Source of the DNA: CAWBAT01 sp046331665
Lineage (GTDB): Bacteria > Acidobacteriota > Terriglobia > Versatilivoradales > Versatilivoraceae
Direction of reading: 5' to 3'
DNA length: 64,000 nt
Assembly (NCBI GenBank): GCA_046331665.1
Contig: JAXLQK010000013.1
Span: forward strand, 62,001 to 126,000
Positions 1 through 8,827 of this stretch are shown here, piece after piece (the stretch's first letter is position 1; each line of letters begins with the position of its first letter). The translations under genes and the position numbers were made by a program. Below the pieces are notes generated by a model. It was given only the letters and a program-made list of their open reading frames with translations, searched no databases and was not told the origin of the DNA.

Positions 1-375
1 CGGGCTCAAGACGCGGGAGATCTCCTCCAATAAGGATGACTGTTCCGAGACATGCTCCACAACTTCGAAGCAGATCACGAGGTCCAAGCTTGCCGAACGC
101 ACCGGTAAGCAACTGCCAAGTGCCGCCACAAATTGAATTCCAGACTGGAAATAATGATGGCGGGCATAGCCAATGGCTTCCTCGGAAATATCGATCGCCA
201 GCACACTTTGGGCAACTTGGGCCAGGATCGCTGCGCCATACCCCGTGCCGCATCCCAAGTCGAGTACTTGGCGTCCGGCTGCAAAGTTATTGGCGAACGC
301 ATATCGAGACAAGTGTTCGTTCATCAGATCAGGTTCAACTTTGCCGGGCACGACGCGTTCGCCAGTAAACTCCAT
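1..375 (-). CDS. SAM-dependent methyltransferase, 3' part missing at window edge
   Basis: The first 125 residues of a class I methyltransferase run off the left edge. The SAM-binding motif I VLDLGCGTGYG sits near residues 38-48, the acidic motif II end is LAIDIS, and a later LVICFEVVEHV segment matches motif IV of the UbiE/Methyltransf_11 families. The chosen ATG at 375 is preceded by a GAGGG ribosome site and lies 24 bases after the stop of the export ATPase, so it is probably cotranscribed with it. Next to Wzm/Wzt-type export genes it probably methylates a sugar or caps a glycan chain; that role is inferred from position only. The substrate cannot be read from the sequence. Confidence 0.82.
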   Translation of the reverse strand, partial: MEFTGERVVPGKVEPDLMNEHLSRYAFANNFAAGRQVLDLGCGTGYGAAILAQVAQSVLAIDISEEAIGYARHHYFQSGIQFVAALGSCLPVRSASLDLVICFEVVEHVSEQSSLLEEISRVLSP

Positions 376-399
376 ACACCAACCCTCATCCCGCTTAAA

Positions 400-1689
400 T
401 CACGGGTGCTCCGATGATACTTGGATTAGTTCAATGCCGCAGTCGCACCGCATGTATCCATAGACCGGCTTCCGCTGCTTAATCGTTAAGAGCGTTGCAT
501 TATCGATCCAATCGCACATCACATATTCTTCGTGGGTCCCGTTGGCCACCGCCACTGAGAAATAGTAGTTCCCGGGATGAAGAGGAGGGACCTTAATGTG
601 AAAATCAAGAGTGAAGATCTGTAAAGGTTCCGCCGAAGGCAAAACAACCCCTTCGGCAGAGGAATTAATGCCCGCGATATCTTCTCCCAGACGATTTCGC
701 AAAAGAAACCCAACGATCGGATGAGCCACCGTACGAAGAAATTTAACGGAGATTCTGATTGTCAGTGGATCCTCATGCGTCAGACTCTCGCATGGTGCAC
801 CTCGCAAATCCAGGAGCCGGACGCCAAGAATCTCCGCCTGTCCATTTCCCCAACGTCGATCGATGTTGGGCAGAGTTCTAACGATCAGTTCCGGAGATCC
901 CAGCGGCACGGCAGCAGGAACCACAGCATTCGGCTCCGGAGTCTGACTGGCATAGGGATCCTTCCGGCGTGTCATTTCGGCCAGGTAGTGACTCACGACT
1001 TCATCAGGCTCTCCCAACTCCCTAACCTTTCCATGTTCCAGCCAAACTGCCGATTCGCACAAATTCTTGACGGCGGCCACATCGTGAGAAACAAAGAGGA
1101 CGGTCTTCCCTTCATCCCGCATCTGGCGAATCTTGCGTATACAGCGCTGTTGAAAATACACATCCCCCACTGCCAGCGACTCATCCACCAGCAGGATTTC
1201 CGGGTCGACGTGAATGGCTACGGCAAAGGCAAGGCGGACATACATCCCACTGGAATAAGTCTTTACCGGCTTTTGGATGAAGTCGCCAATTTCGGCAAAC
1301 CGCTCGATTTCAGGGAACCGTTCCTCGATTTCTGGAGTTGAAAGACCCATCACGGCGGCATTCAAGAAGACATTTTCCCGCCCGGAGAACTCCGGATTAA
1401 AACCGGCTCCCAGTTCCAACAAGGCGGCAACCCTCCCGCTCAGCTGGACACCACCGGAGGTGGGTTGCAGTGTCCCTGCAATAATTTGCAACAAGGTACT
1501 TTTTCCAGAACCGTTTTCTCCAATCACCCCGAAGGTGCTGCCTTTTCTTACCTTGAAGGTAACGTCCGAAAGAGCCCAAAAATCCGTGTGATATTGTTTT
1601 CGCCTGAAAAGCAGTTCTTTCAGTCGGTCGGCCGGTTTGGCATAAATCTTATAGTTTTTGAAAATTCTTTCGACCGTGACGGCATCCAT
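400..1689 (-). CDS. wzt: Wzt-like ABC transporter ATPase for O-antigen/polysaccharide export
   Basis: This is the ATPase subunit of an ABC-2 polysaccharide exporter at the inner membrane. The Walker A GENGSGKST lies near residues 57-65, the signature SSGMYVRLAFA near 146-156 and Walker B ILLVDESLAVGD near 165-176. The last ~150 residues form an extra C-terminal domain of the Wzt type, which in studied systems recognises the modified end of the glycan. Length (429 aa) fits Wzt with this domain. The ATG at 1689 overlaps the permease stop as TGATG, so translation is coupled; a GTG one codon upstream is an alternative start. The flanking methyltransferase agrees with export of a terminally modified glycan, which is inference. 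Confidence 0.9.
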   Translation of the reverse strand: MDAVTVERIFKNYKIYAKPADRLKELLFRRKQYHTDFWALSDVTFKVRKGSTFGVIGENGSGKSTLLQIIAGTLQPTSGGVQLSGRVAALLELGAGFNPEFSGRENVFLNAAVMGLSTPEIEERFPEIERFAEIGDFIQKPVKTYSSGMYVRLAFAVAIHVDPEILLVDESLAVGDVYFQQRCIRKIRQMRDEGKTVLFVSHDVAAVKNLCESAVWLEHGKVRELGEPDEVVSHYLAEMTRRKDPYASQTPEPNAVVPAAVPLGSPELIVRTLPNIDRRWGNGQAEILGVRLLDLRGAPCESLTHEDPLTIRISVKFLRTVAHPIVGFLLRNRLGEDIAGINSSAEGVVLPSAEPLQIFTLDFHIKVPPLHPGNYYFSVAVANGTHEEYVMCDWIDNATLLTIKQRKPVYGYMRCDCGIELIQVSSEHP

Positions 1690-2540
1690 CACAACACGTC
1701 CGCAAAGGTTCGCTTGGTATGTTTGAAGAAGAGACCCCCTCCGATGAAGGCCAGCATGGCAATGACATAAAGCAGCAGCAAAGATCGGAGATGGGGTATT
1801 TCGTGATTCAATAGGCAGTTGCGATAGGCCGTCACCACTGTTGCCAATGGGTTCAGCTGCATGAGGACTCTCAATTTCTCAGGCAACGCTTGCTCATCAA
1901 AGAAGATGGGGGTAAACCAAAACCAAAAAGTCAGAACCACCGCCAACACCTGAGCCGTATCTCTCAGGAAAACCTGCACACTGGCCACAATCCAACCCAA
2001 CCCGAGGGCGAACAACGAAAGGGCCAAAAGGTAGATGGGAATCAAAACGATGAGCCAGCTCATTTTCTGCCAGGAAAACACGCTTACCGCCAAAAAGATC
2101 CCCAATCCAATCAAGTGGTTAATCAGATTGGCAATTAATACCGAAACTGGCAGGATCTCTGACGGGAAGAGGGTTTTCGTTATGAGATTGGCGTGATCCA
2201 CCAGAATATTGCTGGATCGGGTCAGGGTTTCCTGAAAAACCAGCCAGGGCAGAATCCCGCAAAACAAATAAATAGCAAAACTCGTGGTTCCCGCTTCGGG
2301 ACCCAAGGTTCGTTTCATCACAATGGAGAACACAAAGGTGTAGCTGGCCAGCAAGACCAGGGGATGAATGACGGACCAAAAGAACCCCATCACCGATCCC
2401 ACATAGCGACTTTTGAGATCGCGGACCACCAGGCTTTTGATCAACCCGCGATGCTGGATCAATTTTCGAACGAAATTAACGCCAGTTTGCAGATAAGTCA
2501 CGGAGGGCATGAAACGCGTTGGAGGGTACCGTCTCTTCAT
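1689..2540 (-). CDS. wzm: Wzm-like ABC-2 permease for polysaccharide export
   Basis: Integral membrane subunit of the exporter. After a short cytosolic N-terminus with the family-typical VVRDLKSRYVGS there are about six hydrophobic segments, including FFWSVIHPLVLLASYTFVF, an aromatic FWFWFTPIFF stretch and a C-terminal LLLLYVIAMLAFIGGGLFF helix, the usual ABC2_membrane layout. Length near 283 aa is normal. The start is uncertain: a TTG at 2558, this ATG at 2540 and an ATG at 2510 are all in frame and none has a strong ribosome site. It is directly coupled to the ATPase gene. The substrate is not evident from sequence. Confidence 0.88.
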   Translation of the reverse strand: MKRRYPPTRFMPSVTYLQTGVNFVRKLIQHRGLIKSLVVRDLKSRYVGSVMGFFWSVIHPLVLLASYTFVFSIVMKRTLGPEAGTTSFAIYLFCGILPWLVFQETLTRSSNILVDHANLITKTLFPSEILPVSVLIANLINHLIGLGIFLAVSVFSWQKMSWLIVLIPIYLLALSLFALGLGWIVASVQVFLRDTAQVLAVVLTFWFWFTPIFFDEQALPEKLRVLMQLNPLATVVTAYRNCLLNHEIPHLRSLLLLYVIAMLAFIGGGLFFKHTKRTFADVL

Positions 2541-2959
2541 GCATTGGGAGCAAGACAAGCGCGCAGGGGTAGACCAGACTCTTTATAAGACTGCAACCTC
2601 GCTGCTGACGCAACCCTACCTGAAATTCATTAGGCCTTTGTCGTTTTGAACAATGGGCGGCTCTTTCCCTTCAGCTATGGCAGAGCCCCTTCCCGGCCAG
2701 CGCCAGAAAGTATAAGGAGTTGCGGAAAGAGGAGTCAACTGCTAATCCTCACGGAAAGGCCAAGATGACCCGTCGAAGAGTTCTCCAGGATCGGAGGGAG
2801 CTAGTTGGGATACTTCACGCCATTCATTACGTGAATCGGGAATCCTGACTGTTGAGGCTGCTCCTCCTGAGCCCTTGGCCAAGCCGGGGCAACGACCGAG
2901 AAATACCACCCTTCAAGGGAGCTGAGAAACGGCATGCCCTGTACCACGTCTGAGATCGA
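2541..2959. other. Non-coding gap between export operon and glnB
   Basis: About 420 bases without a convincing gene on either strand. Short open frames here lack family resemblance and ribosome sites. It must hold the promoter of the export genes and the 3' end of the glnB message, but I see no clear promoter pair or terminator hairpin. Confidence 0.5.
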
Positions 2960-3292
2960 TCAGGCGACGTCTTTTTCACCCGTTCGAATGTTGTACCCCT
3001 GTTCGACCGGGAGAACAAAGATACGGCCGTCTCCAATCTCCCCGGTGCGCGCCGTTTCAATGACCACCTTGACGACTTCTTCCACAAGATCGTCGGTCAA
3101 GACCATTTCGATCATCATCTTGGGCAACAGCGTGACACTATATTCCCGCCCCCGGTAGATGGCCTTATGCCCTTTTTGCCTGCCGTGTCCGCGCACTTCC
3201 GTGACAGTCATTCCCGAAACATTAAGCTTGCCGAGGGCTTCCCGAACTTCCTCCAATTTGTTGGGCCGAATGATGCACTTCACGAGTCTCAT
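2960..3292 (-). CDS. glnB: Nitrogen regulatory protein P-II
   Basis: Small trimeric signal protein reporting nitrogen and energy state through 2-oxoglutarate, ATP and uridylylation. It has 110 residues from ATG 3292, which follows a strong AAGGGGAA ribosome site. The opening MRLVKCIIRPNKLEEVREAL, the T-loop with Tyr51 in YRGREY (the residue uridylylated in E. coli GlnB), and the C-terminal TGEIGDGRIFV signature are all present. It lies 134 bases downstream of glnD on the same strand, so the modifying enzyme and its substrate are neighbours. No amtB is beside it, which weakly favours the name GlnB over GlnK; the distinction cannot be settled here. Confidence 0.95.
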   Translation of the reverse strand: MRLVKCIIRPNKLEEVREALGKLNVSGMTVTEVRGHGRQKGHKAIYRGREYSVTLLPKMMIEMVLTDDLVEEVVKVVIETARTGEIGDGRIFVLPVEQGYNIRTGEKDVA

Positions 3293-3426
3293 GGAGTTCC
3301 CCTTTTCGTGAGAGTATAGAATTTGAATGCAATAATGGGTATAGCAAAGTCGCTTTGCGAACGGATTTGGCACACCCCCGTGATCGCCGTGAATTCAAAC
3401 TGGCACTGCTGTCGTGGGGTCATCTC

Positions 3427-6006
3427 CTACGTCGGGGGAGCATCCAAGGTACTGATCAAAGCAGAGGATAGGCTCTGCTCCACGCTCTGGCTTAGTTTAT
3501 GGCCGCCTTGGGTCAGGTAAAACACGTCAATGGCCCGATTGCCTTCCGTGGAAATGAGCGCTACTTCAATATTACAACTGTTCTGGGCCAGCGTCCGTGC
3601 GATGGTCGAGAGCAGGCCGTAGCGATCCCGCGTGACGATTTCGACAATCGTGTACTTCTCCGATGAGTGATCGTCAAAATTGATAAACGTGGCAACTGAA
3701 CCCTTGTGTTTACGCTGGAAGAGAATACTACTTTCCCTTCGCCTGAGCAACTGAGATAAACTCTCTTCCCCGCGCAGAACCCGCTGCAAGGTGGACCGGA
3801 AATTTTCGACTTCACTTTTATTCAGCTTGAAGGTCTGCAGCTCATCTTCAAACTCAATGATGTCCAGGATCATCCCCCCTGTATTGGAAAAAGCCTGTCC
3901 CCTCAAAATATTCATCCCGAAATAAGAAAGCACCCCGGTTAAATCGGCAAACAGAAAGGGACGGTCAAATGCCATGAGACTCAGTTCGTACGTGGTTCGG
4001 TAACGCGCCAGCTTGAAAGCCACATCATTCGGAGTTCTTAACTTTTCCGAAAGGCGAAAATGCTCGGCGATTTTCTTTTTGGGTGTAAATCGCAAGTAAC
4101 GACTCGGAAATCCCTCCAGAAACATTTGGAGTTTCCCGCCGAAGGATTCCGCAGAGGCTCCGAGTTCTGTAGCGACTTGTTGGGTGAGACCACTATCTGT
4201 CTGGGTGCGCCAACGATCATCGGCGAATTGGCGGGTCAACTGGGCTTCGGTTTCGACATAGAGTTGCCAAAGCAAGTCTGACTTCCACGGAGTCAACGCC
4301 TCCGGGCTCACGGCCTTAATGTCGGCATAGGTCACCAGGCAAAGCATTCTCAGGTTCTCTTGCGAGCCCACGAAATCCGCAAAGCGTTTGATGACTGCCT
4401 CATCGGTAATGTCTCTCCGCTGGAAGGTCACCGACATTTCAAGATGATGCTTCACCAGGAATTGAATGGTGCTCGCCTCCTCCTCACTCAACTGGAGGCG
4501 AAGTATGATCGCGTCAAGGGCCCGCAAGCTGTTGTCGCAATGGTTGCCTGGATCGGCTTTCCCGACGTCATGAAACAGCATGGAAAATAAAACCAAATCA
4601 GGCCGGGGCAGAGACTTGAGAGTTTCGGCAAAGCGTTTCTCCTTGGGTTTGCGCGTATGGTAGAGATCTTCCAGGTTCTTGATGGTCAGCAACGAATGCT
4701 CATCGACCGTATATTTGTGAAAAAAATCCTGAATGACGTGACACCGGATTCTGTCAAATTCCGGGAATATAGCGCCCAATAATCCAATTTCATGCATCAA
4801 CACCAAGGCTTGATAAATGCCCCGGGGCTGCTTCAACAATTTCAAAAAGAGATCGCGAATCTCTGTTGACCTCCGGACCTCGTCGTTGAATAAAGGGAGG
4901 TGTTTCTTGATCTGGTCCAAGGCCTGTTCACTGACTGGAATCTGGTACTTGGCCGATCGGGAAAAGAGCTTCAACATGTTCGCGGGATGATCGACGAGGA
5001 CGGCCTCGTTGGGAAACCCCAGCGCACCGCGTCGAACGACTGTTGTGCTCCAGCGGTGTGCATGCAACCCGCCCGCCGCCTTTCGCATGGGAGGAAATGC
5101 GCGGCGGATCATCGACTCCCTAAATCCATAAATGGTTTTAGCCCGCAGAAAATAATCTTTCATCAGCCGCTCAACCGCCAGACTGCCATCCCCCTCATAA
5201 CCCAGGAGCCCTGCCATTTCCACTTGCAAGTCATGAGACAGCACATTTCGATTCCGGCCGGTGATAAAGTGGAGATGGTTGCGAACCAGTAAAAGGAATT
5301 GTTGGGCCTCCACGACTCCTGACAACTCCTCTTTTCGCAGCAACTCATGCTCGGGGTATTGTTCCAGATCTTCGAGGTGATAGAGAATTTTCCCGATCCA
5401 ACGGGTCAATTGAAAGTCCCGAAGGCCTCCGGGGGCATCTTTGATGTCCGGCTCAAGCTGGTAAATTGTGTCGTTGAAGCGTTTGTGCCGCTCTTCGTTG
5501 GCACTGACCAGGGCCTTCAAGAATTCTTTCCTGCGCTTGGCGAAAACGCGGGGAAGTTCCTGGCTTTTGAAATCCTCAAAAATCGAGTATTCTCCCGTGA
5601 CGAAGCGGATGTCCAGGAGGGCGGTGGCCAATTCCAGATTTCGCGCCTCAAATTCATAATGTCCTTGCTGTAAGACGTGTTGTCCGATGTTCAATCCCAG
5701 GTCCCAGAGAGGATGAAGAAAGGTTCGCAGAAAGAGTTCGTCCCCCGAGACCAAGGACCCCGCGAAAAGCAAAATGAGGTCCACGTCAGAGTGCGGATGC
5801 AGTTCATGACGGCCAAAGCCGCCTGTCGCAAGTAAAGCCACCTTACTCCCGCTTGCCTCCAAGGCAGGGAGCGCAGTTTGAAACGCTTCCAGAACGACCT
5901 TCTCAACGAGCTTGGTGACAGCGTTGAGAACCGGGCTCGCCTCTCGGGAATTCATGAGGCTCCGCTTAATGCGGTCTAACTCTTGATCGTATTGTTCGCG
6001 TTTCAT
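3427..6006 (-). CDS. glnD: [Protein-PII] uridylyltransferase/uridylyl-removing enzyme
   Basis: Bifunctional nitrogen sensor that adds UMP to P-II when glutamine is low and removes it when glutamine is high. Domains in order: nucleotidyltransferase with GGFGRHELHPHSDVDL near residues 62-77; a helical linker; an HD domain in the middle with CHVIQDFFHKYTVDEH and LFHDVGKAD; and two C-terminal ACT domains (DRPFLFADLTGVLSYFG and DRYGLLSTIARTLAQ). Length of about 859 aa fits the family. ATG 6006 is chosen; an in-frame GTG at 6021 is possible and neither has a clear ribosome site. Both catalytic motifs look intact, so both activities are expected. Confidence 0.95.
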   Translation of the reverse strand: MKREQYDQELDRIKRSLMNSREASPVLNAVTKLVEKVVLEAFQTALPALEASGSKVALLATGGFGRHELHPHSDVDLILLFAGSLVSGDELFLRTFLHPLWDLGLNIGQHVLQQGHYEFEARNLELATALLDIRFVTGEYSIFEDFKSQELPRVFAKRRKEFLKALVSANEERHKRFNDTIYQLEPDIKDAPGGLRDFQLTRWIGKILYHLEDLEQYPEHELLRKEELSGVVEAQQFLLLVRNHLHFITGRNRNVLSHDLQVEMAGLLGYEGDGSLAVERLMKDYFLRAKTIYGFRESMIRRAFPPMRKAAGGLHAHRWSTTVVRRGALGFPNEAVLVDHPANMLKLFSRSAKYQIPVSEQALDQIKKHLPLFNDEVRRSTEIRDLFLKLLKQPRGIYQALVLMHEIGLLGAIFPEFDRIRCHVIQDFFHKYTVDEHSLLTIKNLEDLYHTRKPKEKRFAETLKSLPRPDLVLFSMLFHDVGKADPGNHCDNSLRALDAIILRLQLSEEEASTIQFLVKHHLEMSVTFQRRDITDEAVIKRFADFVGSQENLRMLCLVTYADIKAVSPEALTPWKSDLLWQLYVETEAQLTRQFADDRWRTQTDSGLTQQVATELGASAESFGGKLQMFLEGFPSRYLRFTPKKKIAEHFRLSEKLRTPNDVAFKLARYRTTYELSLMAFDRPFLFADLTGVLSYFGMNILRGQAFSNTGGMILDIIEFEDELQTFKLNKSEVENFRSTLQRVLRGEESLSQLLRRRESSILFQRKHKGSVATFINFDDHSSEKYTIVEIVTRDRYGLLSTIARTLAQNSCNIEVALISTEGNRAIDVFYLTQGGHKLSQSVEQSLSSALISTLDAPPT

Positions 6007-6184
6007 AGCTGGAACCAACACTGCTTTTTAGCCGACTTAATCAGAATATGCAAGAACGATAGCAATCGGGAAACGGGCCTTGAACCAAAGGCTGTTGCCG
6101 ATGTTGACAATCTTCCCGGGAAAGAGGAGATTTTCTGAGTAGAGTTTCATCGTAGCGTGGTTTAATGCGGAAGGAGATAAAGAC

Positions 6185-7152
6185 ATGAAGGCGGTTCGAA
6201 TTCATGAACTCGGGGGCCCCGAAGTATTGTCCTTTGAAGAGACTCCCTTGGGGGAGCCGGGAAAGGGCCAGGCGGCCATTCAACTCCGTGCCATTGGAGT
6301 CAATTTTATTGATATTTACCATCGAACGGGAGTGTATAAGATTCCCCTTCCCTTTACTCCGGGGATGGAGGCCGCTGGCGTTGTGGAGTCCGTGGGCCCT
6401 GGCGTCACCGACGTAAAACCGGGGGATCGTGTGGGTTATGCGATGGCCATGGGTTCTTATGCGGAACGGGCCCTGGTCCCTTCCTGGCAGCTCGTGAAAC
6501 TTCCAGAAGAAATCGGATTTGAAACGGCAGCGGCCGCCTTGCTTCAGGGGATGACTGCCCATTACCTTACACAGACGACCTACCCCATTCAGAAAGGCGA
6601 TACCATCCTTCTTCATGCCGCGGCGGGTGGAGCTGGTCTGTTGATCATCCAAATGGCCAAACAAAGAGGGGCTCGAGTCATTGGTACAGTTTCCTCAAAG
6701 AAAAAGCTGATTTGGCACGGGAAGCCGGAATTGACGAAACCATCCTGTACACCGAAGTTGATTTCGAAAGTGAAGTCAAGAAACTCACCGATGGGAAGGG
6801 CGTGGCGGTTGTCTATGATTCCGTCGGCAAGACCACTTTCGAGAAGAGCCTGAATTGTTTACGCCCAAGAGGTATGCTGGTTCTCTTCGGTCAATCGAGT
6901 GGTGTGGTCTCACCAGTAGACCCGGGGATATTGGCATCCAAAGGCTCTCTCTTCTTGACTCGACCGTCCTTGGGCCACTACACCCTAAACCATGAGGAGC
7001 TCTTATGGCGGGCGGGCGATATCTTTAATTGGATTGCCTCCCAGAAATTGAAAATCCGAATTGCCAAGACCTTTCCTCTCTCCGGCTGCGCAGAGGCGCA
7101 GCGTTTCCTGGAATCGCGGCAATCCACCGGTAAAATACTCCTAATCCCCTAG
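6185..7152 (+). pseudogene. NADPH:quinone oxidoreductase (zinc-free MDR family), one frame break
   Basis: A complete QOR-type medium-chain reductase if one base is restored. The first frame runs from ATG 6185 (ribosome site AAGGAG) through the substrate half and the NADPH motif AAAGGAGLLIIQMAK to ...VSSKKK. Homology then continues in the next frame from LAREAGIDETILY to the stop at 7152. The break lies in the A-rich run at about 6697-6705, where a lost base explains the switch. Intact length would be about 322 aa, normal for the family, and no other lesion is seen. The enzyme would reduce quinones or enones with NADPH. Sequence error is more likely than decay, because the rest of both halves is well preserved. 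Confidence 0.8.
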
Positions 7153-7483
7153 GTCTCAGGCTTTCCCACATGGGCTGGCCACCCCCCCAAAAGGAAACGA
7201 AGCAAAGAGATTCCATGCCAATGCCTGGCAATCATTCACAAACTCCAGGGATCGCTGCGATTGGCTGAGAACCGGATTGACGGGTAGAATTCTCCCCCCA
7301 TCGCCGCTTAGGGTTGAAAAAAACCGGGTCGACCCCACTCTCGCTCGGAGATAAAAGCAGTTCCACCACTCCGCTACCATCGTCTGATGTTTTAAAATGT
7401 GTTATATTCTGAATCCTTGGTCCTCTCGAAAAAGATTTTCCTAAAGACTCGAAGCATTAGGTCGAATAACTAGAACGAGTTAA
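7153..7483. other. Non-coding gap upstream of histidine kinase
   Basis: About 330 bases without a supported gene. The AT-rich part near 7390-7412 contains TTATATTCT, which could serve as a -10 element for the downstream kinase gene, but no matching -35 element is visible at normal spacing. A 74-codon minus-strand frame here has no recognisable features. Confidence 0.4.
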
Positions 7484-8800
7484 GTGAAGATTCTCTTGAT
7501 ATATCACCAGCCTGAAACGCTGGCAATTTTGGAAGAATTTGCGGAGGCCGGGAAACACACCCTTGTCTTCAAGGGTGGTGTTGAAGAAGTTCTGTCCTCA
7601 CCTGATAATCTAACCAGTGATCTTGTGCTGATTGAGTTAGGAAATTCTACCCCTGTGATCAAACAGTTGCTCCAGAGCAGGAAAACACCCCCTCCTCCCA
7701 CCCTCTTTCTCGGCAAGGGAACAGATGAGGAAATATCTCTCGCCTTTGATAGCGGGGCTTATTCATTCCTGCAGACTCCTCTGCATCCAAAGCTCCTGCA
7801 GATGTCCGTTCAGTCCATTCTGGACAGAATTCAGCTTGAGAAGAGCATCTTAGTGGTAGAAGACGAAAAAACCAAGGTTCAGCAAGAGCTCGACGGCTCG
7901 GTCGAAAGACAGCGAGAGGCTATTGCCGAGCGCGAGCTGACCTATCGCGAATTGCTCCTCGCCTATTCCCGGTTGCAGGAGCTGAATCAGTTGAAGAACA
8001 ACTTTCTCGCCAAAGCGACGCACGAGCTCAGGACGCCGGTGACCGTCATCAAAGGCTATCATCGAATCCTGCTTGACGAACGCCTGGGGGAACTTCTCCC
8101 CCAACAGAAAGAGGTCCTTCTTGAATCCGAGCAGAGTTGCGCCCGGCTGATCAGGATTGTCAACTCCCTGCTCGATTTTTCCCGGATCGAAGCGGGAAAG
8201 CTGGAGCTCATCTATCAGGAATATGATCTCACCTCAAATGTCAAGCTGGTCATGAGCCAAATCAAGGAAAGCGCCGACAAAAAAGATTTGCAGGTACGGG
8301 TCAAGATTGAGAAGCATGTGCCGAAGCTTAGTTGCGATCGAGACAAAATGAATCAGGTCCTTGCAAACTTGTTGGATAACGCGGTCAAGTTCACGCCCCC
8401 AGGCGGACGCATTTCCGTCATGGCCAGCCCCTATTACTGGGACCGCAGGAGCCTTCCCCATCAACGGCGGGGAACCCCGTCCTCCCGGCCAGCAGAGACG
8501 GCAGAGCCCCCGGCAGGCGAAGGCATGGCGAACAATTCTGTCCTCATTGAAGTCTGTGATACGGGATGCGGAATTTCGGCCGAACACCAAAGGGAGATCT
8601 TTGAGGAATTTACCCAAATTCCTTCCCAGCTGTCACAACGCTCAGGACTGGGATTGGGATTGGCCATTTCCCGTCGGATCATTGAGGCCCATGGAGGAAA
8701 AATCTGGGTGGAGAGTGAAATAGGCCAGGGGAGCCGTTTTGCGCTAATCCTGCCTGTAAGCCCAGTTGAGGCCAGCGGGGGAAGACGAGACATTGATTAG
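7484..8800 (+). CDS. Histidine kinase with degenerate N-terminal receiver
   Basis: Cytoplasmic sensor kinase of 438 aa with no membrane segment. Residues 1-115 fold like a receiver, but the phospho-acceptor position is Glu51 (LVLIELGN) and the usual KP near the end reads FLQTP, so it is probably a pseudo-receiver. A coiled coil (about 125-170) leads to the HisKA box with His180 in ATHELRTPVTVIKGY. The ATPase domain has an N box (NLLDNAVKF), G1 (DTGCGIS) and G2 (GLGLGLAISRRI), with a Pro/Arg/Ala-rich insertion of about 30 residues between the N box and G1. Translation starts at GTG 7484. The sigma-54 activator 27 bases downstream is the likely partner. Confidence 0.88.
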   Translation: MKILLIYHQPETLAILEEFAEAGKHTLVFKGGVEEVLSSPDNLTSDLVLIELGNSTPVIKQLLQSRKTPPPPTLFLGKGTDEEISLAFDSGAYSFLQTPLHPKLLQMSVQSILDRIQLEKSILVVEDEKTKVQQELDGSVERQREAIAERELTYRELLLAYSRLQELNQLKNNFLAKATHELRTPVTVIKGYHRILLDERLGELLPQQKEVLLESEQSCARLIRIVNSLLDFSRIEAGKLELIYQEYDLTSNVKLVMSQIKESADKKDLQVRVKIEKHVPKLSCDRDKMNQVLANLLDNAVKFTPPGGRISVMASPYYWDRRSLPHQRRGTPSSRPAETAEPPAGEGMANNSVLIEVCDTGCGISAEHQREIFEEFTQIPSQLSQRSGLGLGLAISRRIIEAHGGKIWVESEIGQGSRFALILPVSPVEASGGRRDID

Positions 8801-8827
8801 CGGTCATTAAGCGTTGGAATCAGGGTT

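Noticed and set aside
721..1341. Plus-strand frame of 206 codons inside the export ATPase gene
   Set aside because: It is antisense to a conserved ABC ATPase with all motifs present and has no protein features of its own.
3300..3426. Sigma-54 promoter between glnD and glnB
   Set aside because: A TTTGCTA element looks like a -12 box, but there is no GG ten bases ahead of its GC, so the needed pair is missing.
6041..6664. Minus-strand frame of 207 codons opposite the quinone reductase
   Set aside because: It is antisense to a clear MDR-family gene, with no ribosome site or recognisable motif.
7156..7380. Minus-strand 74-codon frame upstream of the histidine kinase
   Set aside because: No ribosome site, no conserved features, and a Trp/Cys/Arg pattern typical of chance frames.
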